From Flaviaestuariibacter sp. (lineage in GTDB: Bacteria > Bacteroidota > Bacteroidia > Chitinophagales > Chitinophagaceae), in assembly GCA_028288515.1 (NCBI GenBank), contig JAQBNP010000166.1, positions 1 through 35,745 of the forward strand: a stretch of 35,745 bases of DNA. Direction: 5' to 3'. Shown piece after piece: positions 18,252 through 25,913 of this stretch. The position numbers and the translations under genes were made by a program. The notes beneath the pieces are model-generated. The model was not told the origin of the DNA. It ran no database searches and saw only the letters and a list, made by a program, of their open reading frames with translations. Positions within the stretch are counted from its first letter, which is position 1. The number at the start of each line of letters is the position of its first letter.

Positions 18252-19241
18252 ATGAGAGTAGCAGTCGTGGGCGCCACCGGTCTCGTGGGTACAAAAATGT
18301 TGCAGGTCCTGGCCGAGCGGAACTTCCCGGTCGATGAGCTGATTCCGGTTGCTTCCGAGCGGTCCATCGGGAAAGAAGTGCAGTTCAAGGGGAAGGCCTT
18401 TACAGTCGTTTCTATGGCGGATGCGATCGCCGCAAAGCCGCACGTGGCCTTGTTCTCAGCGGGTGGAAGCACGTCGCTGGAGTGGGCGCCCAAATTCGCA
18501 GAGGCGGGGATCACGGTCATTGACAATTCATCAGCGTGGCGTATGGATCCTGCCAAGCCGCTGGTAGTTCCCGAAGTGAATGCGTCGATCCTTACGCGCG
18601 CCGACAAGATCATTGCCAATCCCAACTGCTCCACGATCCAGATGGTTGTGGCGCTGCAGCCGCTGCACCAGCGGTACCGCATCCGGCGGGTTGTTGTATC
18701 GACGTACCAGAGTGTGACCGGCACCGGGAAGAAGGCCGTTGACCAGCTGTTCAACGAACGTGCCGGCAAGGAGGGTGAGATGGCGTACAAGTACCGGATC
18801 GACCTGAACGCGTTGCCGCAGATCGATGTCTTTCTCGTCAACGGCTATACGAAAGAGGAGATGAAGATGGTGAATGAGACGAAGAAGATCATGGGCGATG
18901 ACAGCATCCGGGTAACGGCCACGACCGTGCGCATCCCGGTGATGGGTGGCCACAGCGAAAGCGTCAATATTGAGTTTGAAACTGAATTCGACCTGGCGGA
19001 GCTGCGACAGGTGCTGACGGAAGCACCGGGCGTGATCGTGCAGGATGATCCTGCGCAGCAACTGTACCCGATGCCGCTGTGGGCGCATGAAAAGGACGAG
19101 GTATTTGTCGGCCGTATCCGCCGCGACGAGACGCAGGCCAGGACGGTAAACATGTGGATCGTCAGCGACAACCTGCGCAAGGGCGCGGCGACGAACGCGG
19201 TGCAGATCGCGGAGTACCTGTTGGCGAATGAGATGTTTTAA
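18252..19241 (+). CDS. asd: Aspartate-semialdehyde dehydrogenase
   Basis: MRVAVVGATGLVGTKMLQVL; active-site NPNCSTIQMV; GGHSESVNIEFE. Start 18252. Confidence 0.96.
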   Translation: MRVAVVGATGLVGTKMLQVLAERNFPVDELIPVASERSIGKEVQFKGKAFTVVSMADAIAAKPHVALFSAGGSTSLEWAPKFAEAGITVIDNSSAWRMDPAKPLVVPEVNASILTRADKIIANPNCSTIQMVVALQPLHQRYRIRRVVVSTYQSVTGTGKKAVDQLFNERAGKEGEMAYKYRIDLNALPQIDVFLVNGYTKEEMKMVNETKKIMGDDSIRVTATTVRIPVMGGHSESVNIEFETEFDLAELRQVLTEAPGVIVQDDPAQQLYPMPLWAHEKDEVFVGRIRRDETQARTVNMWIVSDNLRKGAATNAVQIAEYLLANEMF

Positions 19242-19363
19242 AATACGCAAGTTGACCAACGAAATCACGTGCGCGCACAGAACGACGAAAGGAGCTCCGC
19301 TGCTTCTTTGTCGGAAATCTATTCCATGCATTTAGGCGACCCAACTCACCACTCACTGACCAA

Positions 19364-20200
19364 TCACTCCTCAAACACCACGCTCAGCGCGATCTCTTCG
19401 TTTGCTTTGAGGTCGGCCTCAACCTGGGAAAGTTTGGCGCGGATGGCTTGTAGTGGCGCCTTGCCAAGCGGCAGCCGCAGTGCCGTGCGTCCATCGTGAA
19501 CATAATCAACCATGGCGCGGGCACCTTTCTCGGGATCGCCTTCCTGCTTACCGTCGACCGTTTGAATATAGCGGTACATCTGTGCGACTGGCGTTTTCTC
19601 GTATTCACCGAGGCGCGACTCCGCCAGGCGGATGGAAGACCCGGCAAACTTTGTTCGGAAGGGTCCCGGCTCTACGATCGTGACCCTGATACCAAAAGGC
19701 GCCAGCTCCAGGGACAGGGCTTCACTGAATCCTTCCAGCGCAAACTTGCTCGCATTGTACACGCCGAAGCCCGCCATGCCGCGAAAGCCCGCCGATGAGG
19801 AGATCTGCAGGATATGGCCGGCACCGGCTTGTCGCATGAGTGGGATCACCTCCTTTGTTACGGCCATCGCGCCGAAGAAATTGGTTTCCATCTGCGCGCG
19901 TATTTCGGTCATGCTGAATTCCTCGACGGCGCCGATCGTTCCATAGCCGGCATTGTTCACGAGGACGTCGATCGTGCCGAACCGTGACACCGCCGCCTGC
20001 ACCGCTGCACGGACCTGCTCCTCGCTTGTGACATCCATCACGACGCCGAGGCCGGTCCCGGGATTGGCTTCCGTGAATGCGCGCGATGCATCGTCCTTCC
20101 GAAAGGTAGCAACGACGCTGTCGCCGCGCGCGATGACCGCTCTCGAAAGAGCTTCGCCGAGACCGCTGGAAGCGCCTGTAATGAGCCAGACTTTTGCCAT
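19364..20200 (-). CDS. Short-chain dehydrogenase/reductase
   Basis: 278 aa. WLITGASSGLGEALSRA, LVNNAGYGTIG, SSSAGFRGMAGFGVYNASKFALEGFSE. Confidence 0.94.
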   Translation of the reverse strand: MAKVWLITGASSGLGEALSRAVIARGDSVVATFRKDDASRAFTEANPGTGLGVVMDVTSEEQVRAAVQAAVSRFGTIDVLVNNAGYGTIGAVEEFSMTEIRAQMETNFFGAMAVTKEVIPLMRQAGAGHILQISSSAGFRGMAGFGVYNASKFALEGFSEALSLELAPFGIRVTIVEPGPFRTKFAGSSIRLAESRLGEYEKTPVAQMYRYIQTVDGKQEGDPEKGARAMVDYVHDGRTALRLPLGKAPLQAIRAKLSQVEADLKANEEIALSVVFEE

Positions 20201-20387
20201 ACTGATTGATTGTTTTGAATGAACAAGCAGGATGATGCAAAGTTCAGGAAGGACCGCGGCGCCACCAACGGGACTACAAAACCGTTTTTAGGATTCATGG
20301 CTTGGCGCACCTCGGCCTTATCGTGCAGGGACCCGAGGAGAGGTTGGGCCACGAAGACACAAAGGCTCAAAGGAGCACAAAAGAAAA

Positions 20388-20436
20388 CCCTTTGCGGTTC
20401 CTTTGCTGCCTTGCGGCCTTTGCGTTTCATGTAGTT
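20388..20436 (+). repeat. Direct repeat copy 1 flanking the composite tandem array
   Basis: CCCTTTGCGGTTCCTTTGCTGCCTTGCGGCCTTTGCGTTTCATGTAGTT. Confidence 0.85.
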
Positions 20437-20489
20437 TTTTTTGGTAAACAGGTTTTTTCGCCTTTTTGATGTAACTGAATCGCTTTCCC

Positions 20490-20667
20490 ATATGGGAGCG
20501 ATATGGGTAGGATATGGGTTGGATATGCGTTCAGTATGCTTCTGGTATGCGTGTGATATGGGTTGGATATGGGTGCGATATGCGTTGTATATGGGTACAA
20601 TATGGGTTGCATATGGAGAATATATGGAAGATATATGGAGAACATATGGAAGACATATGGAAGGAAC
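20490..20667 (+). repeat. 11-bp tandem repeat array, 16 units, invariant TATG core
   Basis: ATG at 20492, 20503, 20514, ... 20657, each exactly 11 bp apart, each preceded by T. Confidence 0.97.
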
Positions 20668-20714
20668 AGGCAAGAATCGTGATGGAAGGGATGGAGCATG
20701 TGGCCCTCTCGCGG

Positions 20715-21132
20715 AGCATGCTGTCCGTGACGCGGAGCATGCTGACCTCCGCCCAGAGCATGCTGACCGTGACGCAGAGCATGCTGTCCGTGGCGCGGAG
20801 CATGCTGACCGGAAAGCATGTCATGCTGACCGCCGCGCAGGAGTCGCTGTCCACTACGCAGGAGTCGCTGCCCGCCGCGCAGCGCACGCTGCCCGACGCG
20901 CAGAGCACGCTGACCAGCACGCAGACCTGGCTGCCCGACGCGCACGAGTCGCTGCCCGGCAACATGAGTCGCTGACCGCTGCGCAGAACAGGCTGACCGG
21001 TCCGCATGGCTCACTGACCAGCGCGCAGGAGGCCCTGACCGGCACGCACGCATCGCTGATCGGCAATCATGTCATGCTGACCAGCAAGCAGGGGTTGATG
21101 GCTCCCAGGCAGGCGTGCTGACCGGCAAGCGT
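20715..21132 (+). repeat. 21-bp tandem repeat array, about 20 units (consensus near NNCATGCTGACCGNCGCGCAG)
   Basis: Eleven 21-bp units 20715-20945, one 20-bp unit 20946-20965, seven 21-bp units 20966-21112, then a degenerate unit. Confidence 0.95.
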
Positions 21133-21196
21133 AAAGCTTTAATGCGGGTGCGGCTTGTGTTTGTCCCATGCGGGTCTTCATGCACCATGATCAGCT

Positions 21197-21247
21197 CCCT
21201 TTGCGGTTTCCTTTGCTTCTTTGCGCGCTTTGCGTTTTCATGTAGTT
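21197..21247 (+). repeat. Direct repeat copy 2 flanking the composite tandem array
   Basis: CCCTTTGCGGTTTCCTTTGCTTCTTTGCGCGCTTTGCGTTTTCATGTAGTT; matches 20388-20436. Confidence 0.85.
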
Positions 21248-21310
21248 GCGGGGTGACAGCCGGGGAGAGGCCGGTGGGCTGGTGAGAGAACGACCGCGCG
21301 CAACGTCTTG

Positions 21311-21436
21311 GAGGGAAAGGTGCTGACATACGTCAGCATGACACCGAGAGTGCATGGGTTCACTGGCAGGGCGCGCGGGTCCTTTTTGAGGGAAAGGTGC
21401 TGACATACGTCAGCATGACACCCCGAGAGTGCATGG
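21311..21436 (+). repeat. Two direct copies of an about 50-bp hairpin element
   Basis: GAGGGAAAGGTGCTGACATACGTCAGCATGACACC(CC)GAGAGTGCATGGGT at 21311 and 21388 (77 bp apart). Each contains TGCTGAC-ATAC-GTCAGCA (21321-21338, 21398-21415). Confidence 0.9.
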
Positions 21437-21498
21437 GTCTCCAGGTGAGTCGTCACAAATCGTAAATCGTCAGGCTAAAATCTAAATGGCCTCATGCG

Positions 21499-22179
21499 TT
21501 AGTCGTTCCCCTCCCCTCCCAGCGCGCGGTTCAGAAACCCCAGTAATGGCTGGAGCGCCGTGAAGGCGGCCTTTGTTTTTTTGTGCAGGGTGGCCTTCGT
21601 CAGCTCTGCGTCCGTGACGGTCACCTCGGCGATAAAGCTTTTGAGACGCAGGTAGGCAATGGCCGGGTTCTCACGCTCATAGCCCTTCGGCAAAGTTTTC
21701 AAGGAAACGTCCTCACCCTGGTGAAGGTCACGGAAGATCTTCTTGAACGAGGACTCCGTCAGAACGCCGCGAAACTCTTCCCAGTTATAATCGATCTCCT
21801 GCCGCACAGCCTTGAGAGGACCGGCCTCCGGCATCCACAAGCCACCGCCAATGAAGGAGGCGCCAGGCTCGAGGTGAAAATAGTAGCCGGCAAAACCCGA
21901 CTTGCGGCCGCCTCGCTTGATACTCGCGCCGAAATGACTCTTGTAGGGTGTCTTGTCGTTTGAAAACCGGATATCACGGTTGATGCGGAAAATGGCGCTG
22001 CGGGCGCTGGTCCCCGCGATGGTCGGATCCTGCCGCTCGAGGTCCTCGATGAGTAGCTGAATGAAATTGGAAAAATCGATCCGTGCCGCTTCATAGGCCA
22101 CCCTGTTGGCATCGAACCAGGCCTTGTTATTGTTTTCTTTCAGTTGCCGCAGGTACTGCAGCGTTTGAGGAAGGAGCAT
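21499..22179 (-). CDS. DUF2461 family protein
   Basis: 226 aa. LRQLKENNNKAWFDANR, FRINRDIRFSNDKTPYKSHFGASI, GYYFHLEPGASFIGGGLWMPE. Confidence 0.92.
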   Translation of the reverse strand: MLLPQTLQYLRQLKENNNKAWFDANRVAYEAARIDFSNFIQLLIEDLERQDPTIAGTSARSAIFRINRDIRFSNDKTPYKSHFGASIKRGGRKSGFAGYYFHLEPGASFIGGGLWMPEAGPLKAVRQEIDYNWEEFRGVLTESSFKKIFRDLHQGEDVSLKTLPKGYERENPAIAYLRLKSFIAEVTVTDAELTKATLHKKTKAAFTALQPLLGFLNRALGGEGND

Positions 22180-22232
22180 GGCGTGAAGGTAGAACCGAAA
22201 CGAGTTTGCCCGCGGGGAAGGCTAGCACGGAT

Positions 22233-22904
22233 CTACCAGAATTTCCACCAGGGCCTGCGTGTGGAAGACGGCAACGACGTGGGCTCGTGCCGTTCCGCCG
22301 AGGTCTCGAACCGGTACACGGTGCCTGCGGGCTTGCCGTCATCCTGGAAGGGAAAGGGCAGGCGCAGAGCCCGCATGAAATCGAGCAGCTGCCAATCCTC
22401 CTGCCCGTACTGGTCGCTTGCAAACGCCTTGGTGTCTGCCTCGCTATCGGGATCCCAGCGGACGAGGTAACGACTCACGGATCGCGCATCGGCGCCGGGT
22501 ACGGCCTCGGCGACGCGGGCTGCCGATCCTTTCCATGTCGCTGCGGCGGCCTCATCCATCTCTTCCCAGTAACCCGGGAGCGGGTTGAAGCGGTCGATCA
22601 CTGCGCCATCGCGATAGAGCAGGTACATCCAGAAGTCTCCATCATGAATGTGGAAGGAAAAGACGGTGGTTGACAGCACCGCGGACAGTGTTTGGGCGGC
22701 ATCGTCCCAACCCATGAAAGCCGCGGGATAGCTGATGGTCGTATGGCCGTTCGATTCGCGGATCACGCAGCTGTCCGACAGCTCTTCGGACGCCACCCGC
22801 GGCTCGAGACGACCACCGCTTTTTTCGGCATAGGTGCGCAGCGCATTGGTGACGGTTGCCGCGTCGCGGCCGATAACTGTGGAGAGGGAGAGGAATGTAC
22901 CCAT
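22233..22904 (-). CDS. Hypothetical protein
   Basis: Start at MGTFLSLSTVIGRD; the ORF extension upstream (22976) reads through heptanucleotide repeats. Confidence 0.7.
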   Translation of the reverse strand: MGTFLSLSTVIGRDAATVTNALRTYAEKSGGRLEPRVASEELSDSCVIRESNGHTTISYPAAFMGWDDAAQTLSAVLSTTVFSFHIHDGDFWMYLLYRDGAVIDRFNPLPGYWEEMDEAAAATWKGSAARVAEAVPGADARSVSRYLVRWDPDSEADTKAFASDQYGQEDWQLLDFMRALRLPFPFQDDGKPAGTVYRFETSAERHEPTSLPSSTRRPWWKFW

Positions 22905-22918
22905 GGGAACGACAAATA

Positions 22919-22939
22919 GTGAATGGTGAATGGTGAATC
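22919..22939 (+). repeat. Heptanucleotide repeat GTGAATG family
   Basis: GTGAATGGTGAATGGTGAATC. Confidence 0.85.
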
Positions 22940-22966
22940 GTAAATCTGAATGCTCAATGAAAAATG

Positions 22967-23503
22967 TCAGGGCCACTCGTGTCGAAGGAGTGAGTAGCAG
23001 TCTGAGTCCTGGTTTGTTCCGTCCACCACATAGTCGCCGCGCATCGTTCCTTCGAAGGTGAAGCCATAGCGTTTGAGCAGCTTCTTCGATGGCGCGTTGC
23101 CGTCATCGATCAGGGCGGCTACGCGGTGCAAGCCCATGGTGTCAAAGCCGAAGGGGATCACGGCTTCCAGGGCTTCGGTCATAAACCCTTTTCGCTTGTC
23201 TTCGTCATTGCGCAGGAGATAAAAGAGCTCGGCGCGGCGGTGCGTGCGGTTCCAGGAATGGAAGCCGCATTCGCCGATCGGGCGACCGCTTTCCTTCTCA
23301 ACGAGAAGAAAGACAAAGAGTGAAATGCGATGATTTTCCGCGCCTTTCTCGTGCATGTCCTTGTAAAGAAGGTAGCCTTTGTCATCGACACCGAGGAAGG
23401 TCCTGATCTCTTCTTCCGTGCGGGTCATAAAAAGATCATTGATCACCTGCGGTGAGATGCCTTTCAGAAGAAGACGTGGCGTGTGCAGGACGATATCGGT
23501 CAT
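22967..23503 (-). CDS. GNAT family acetyltransferase (RimJ/RimL-like)
   Basis: Start at MTDIVLHTPRLLLKGISP. GRPIGECGFHSWNRTHRRAELFYLL...KGFMTEALEAVIPFGFDTMGLHRVAALID. Confidence 0.9.
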   Translation of the reverse strand: MTDIVLHTPRLLLKGISPQVINDLFMTRTEEEIRTFLGVDDKGYLLYKDMHEKGAENHRISLFVFLLVEKESGRPIGECGFHSWNRTHRRAELFYLLRNDEDKRKGFMTEALEAVIPFGFDTMGLHRVAALIDDGNAPSKKLLKRYGFTFEGTMRGDYVVDGTNQDSDCYSLLRHEWP

Positions 23504-23638
23504 GAGCAGTCGGTTCCCTCGAAGATCGTCAATTTGCGGGAAAGGGGGGACGTGGTGACTGGTGAGAGAGTGAATGGGTCGATCAAAGTGCTGGCTGCCG
23601 AATCGGCCGGCTGTCATCCCGAGCGCTTGAGGAGAGCT

Positions 23639-23720
23639 TGAACCACGAAGCCAGGAAGCGCGCAAAGGGGCACAAAGGGACTCCTTTGCGCTGCTTGGGT
23701 CTTTGCGCTTCTTGGTTCAA
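23639..23720 (+). repeat. Imperfect palindromic intergenic repeat (CACGAAG...CGCAAAG / CTTTGCG...TTCTTGG type)
   Basis: TTGAACCACGAAGCCAGGAAGCGCGCAAAG ... CTTTGCGCTTCTTGGTTCAA. Confidence 0.75.
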
Positions 23721-23752
23721 GTGGCTTGAACGTCTCTCACTAAAAAACCTGA

Positions 23753-24040
23753 TCAATGGCGGATCAGCGAATCGCCGGTTGTGCCTGTGCCGCCCGTCGG
23801 GCGGCCTGTTGTGCTGCCCGACACGCTGCTGTGGTTGCCGGTGCTGTCACCAATCCCGCGGTTTTTTTCAAGCCCGCGGCCGGAGTTGTCGTTGACCGCA
23901 TTGGTATCGCCAGGTGCCGGCGATGGAATATTCTGGTTGGTCGTATCCGGGCCTGCACCGCCCTCGCCACCGTGAAGATCGCTGTTGCCGCAACCGGCGG
24001 CCATGGTGCCCAGAAGGGCAAAGAAAAGGAGTTGTTTCAT
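23753..24040 (-). CDS. Small putative lipoprotein, low complexity
   Basis: 95 aa. MKQLLFFALLGTMAAGC signal/lipobox, Gly/Thr/Ser-rich tail. Confidence 0.6.
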   Translation of the reverse strand: MKQLLFFALLGTMAAGCGNSDLHGGEGGAGPDTTNQNIPSPAPGDTNAVNDNSGRGLEKNRGIGDSTGNHSSVSGSTTGRPTGGTGTTGDSLIRH

Positions 24041-24063
24041 ATCAATTTTGTTTAGTTCAGTCT

Positions 24064-24456
24064 TCAGGCACTGTGCTGCAGCAGGCCGGCAATGGCAGTC
24101 ACCGCATCGCGATAAGAGGCCGGCTTCACGACCAGGTCGGCACCGTATTCCTTCGCCTTCAGCGCATCGTCTGATGAAGACGAGGTTGTGAACATGACCA
24201 CCGGGATATTGCGGTACCGCGCATCGGATTTCAACAGGCGCAGGACATCGAGTCCCGACAGGAACGGCATGTTGATATCGAGAATGATCAGCGATGCCGT
24301 CACGGGTTGCGCCTGCAGGTGATCGAGCAGCTTGTTGCCATGCGGCAGCGTCATCAGGTGATGCGTCTTGACATTGAGAAAGGCGTCTTCCATGATCATG
24401 CGGTCCTCCGGATCGTCATCAACATAGATCACAAGCTTGGATGGGGAAGAGGTCAT
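24064..24456 (-). CDS. Single-domain response regulator (CheY-like receiver)
   Basis: 130 aa. YVDDDPEDRM, SLIILDINMPFLSGLDVLRLL, VVMFTTSSS, VVKPASY. Confidence 0.92.
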   Translation of the reverse strand: MTSSPSKLVIYVDDDPEDRMIMEDAFLNVKTHHLMTLPHGNKLLDHLQAQPVTASLIILDINMPFLSGLDVLRLLKSDARYRNIPVVMFTTSSSSDDALKAKEYGADLVVKPASYRDAVTAIAGLLQHSA

Positions 24457-24521
24457 ACGTAGGTTAAGGTTATGAAAGCAATGTTACAGCAAAAATCGCC
24501 AGCGCGGGGCACCGTCCCCCG

Positions 24522-24974
24522 CTAGTAGCCATAGGGATTATACCGTTTGCCGAGCACGAGCACATTGGCGCGGCCCTTGAGCACATTGCCGGTGGTCCGG
24601 TACCGGAACTCGATCTTGTCGATCGTGCGGCCCTCGGGATTCAGCTCGATCACCCGGCTGTACTGATCAGCAGCGATCTCATCATCAATCGACGGCTCGA
24701 GCTTGTCTCCATTCGTGAAAAAGATGGTGAGGTCATTGATCCGCACAGCTCGATCCTCGACGCGGAAGCGCACCGCCGTGAAGCGCTGGTCGCTCGTCAC
24801 ATCGATCTCATCTTTATCGCGAACGAAATTCACCTTTTGCTGCCCGAGCATTTCCCAGTCCTTTTCCAGGACAACGGTCTGGCGGGCGCTGCCGCAGGAC
24901 AGGAGGCCTACGCCAAGAAGGGTGGTGAACAGGAACAGGAAGGAACGTCGAAAAGGGAATGCGTGCATCGTCAA
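24522..24974 (-). CDS. Hypothetical lipoprotein
   Basis: 150 aa. Signal plus lipobox LLGVGLLSC. Confidence 0.65.
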   Translation of the reverse strand: MTMHAFPFRRSFLFLFTTLLGVGLLSCGSARQTVVLEKDWEMLGQQKVNFVRDKDEIDVTSDQRFTAVRFRVEDRAVRINDLTIFFTNGDKLEPSIDDEIAADQYSRVIELNPEGRTIDKIEFRYRTTGNVLKGRANVLVLGKRYNPYGY

Positions 24975-25016
24975 TTTTTTGACTGCTTCCCTTCAAAATT
25001 CAGGCCGCACGGATCC

Positions 25017-25580
25017 TTACCGGATGCGCGACCAGTTCTCGCCACTCTTGATCCGGTACAGGGTCATTTCGCTGACGCTGTATTTTTCAGCGATCTGCCT
25101 GATGGTGAGCCTCCGGTTCGGGTTGGACAGCTGCTCCCGGATCTTCCTGACCTGCGCAGCGGTGAGCTTCATGCCCACCTGGCGGCTAGCCTGCGCTTCT
25201 TTATAGGCGCGCTTGGCCGGACTTTCCTGCTGGTGCGCGATCATTTCCTCGGGGCGTACCCATCTGAGGTTGACCGGCCGGTTGTCGAGCTTGTCATGGT
25301 TGATGTGGACGAGCGCCGTGTGGCGTGGCGAGGGCTTCTTCACGAACTGCTCGGCAATCACGCGGTGCACATAGATGGTGCCTTTACTGACGCGCGTATG
25401 TAGATTGAGCGTGCGGTACCCGGTTGTCAGGGAGCCGTTGAGAAGCTTGCCATCTGTTTCGATGTCATCTCTGAAAGAGCAGATACGGCCGCGGTTTGAG
25501 ACAGCATACGTGTTGCGCATGCCTTCGTGTCCCAGGAAGCTGATTGGCTTCCATTGTTCGCCGGGCAAATTCTTTATCAT
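25017..25580 (-). CDS. NUMOD4/HNH-type endonuclease-like protein with C-terminal HTH
   Basis: 187 aa. EQWKPISFLGHEGMRNTYAVSNRGRICSF (NUMOD4-like), VHRVIAEQFVKKPSPRHTALVHINHDKLDNRPVNLRWV (HNH-like), LTIRQIAEKYSVSEMTLYRIKSGENWSRI (HTH). Confidence 0.85.
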   Translation of the reverse strand: MIKNLPGEQWKPISFLGHEGMRNTYAVSNRGRICSFRDDIETDGKLLNGSLTTGYRTLNLHTRVSKGTIYVHRVIAEQFVKKPSPRHTALVHINHDKLDNRPVNLRWVRPEEMIAHQQESPAKRAYKEAQASRQVGMKLTAAQVRKIREQLSNPNRRLTIRQIAEKYSVSEMTLYRIKSGENWSRIR

Positions 25581-25700
25581 GGTGGATCCGTTTGTGCCGA
25601 CACCAGCCGGCGGTTTCCCCGCCCGATAAAGATAGCGATCCTAAACGGAATGCGGACAATACTGAATTGCCGGCCGCAGCGACTGTATTTGTACGGTAAG

Positions 25701-25913
25701 GGAAAGTGAGTGGTGAGTGGTGAATAGTGAATGGTGAATAGTGAATACTGAATAGTGAATAGTGAATGGTGAGTGGACCTCGAAGACACGAATTAGGGAA
25801 CACAAAGGATCTCTCTTTGCCCCATTTTTCGCAGCGTGCATACATGCTTCCTGCACGCCAGGCGACCGACTCGTATTCACTATTCACCATTCACCACTCA
25901 CCATTCACTTTCC
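25701..25913. repeat. Foldback element with heptanucleotide-repeat terminal inverted repeats
   Basis: Left GGAAAGTGAGTGGTGAGTGGTGAATAGTGAATGG...; right end, reverse complemented, GGAAAGTGAATGGTGAGTGGTGAATGGTGAATAGTGAATA. Inner hairpin GCGTGCA...TGCACGC. Confidence 0.8.

Noticed and set aside
17770-18294. 174-aa minus-strand ORF over the asd leader
   Set aside because: Overlaps the N-terminus of the LTD protein in another frame and crosses the terminator; no domain recognised.
20427-21053. Minus-strand repeat ORFs (20427..21053, 20531..21007, 20038..20673) as genes
   Set aside because: All frames are open because of the repeat structure; nothing favours the minus strand, and 20038..20673 overlaps the SDR coding region.
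20490-21132. CRISPR array
   Set aside because: Contiguous 11-bp and 21-bp tandem repeats without unique 25-40 bp spacers, and no cas genes.
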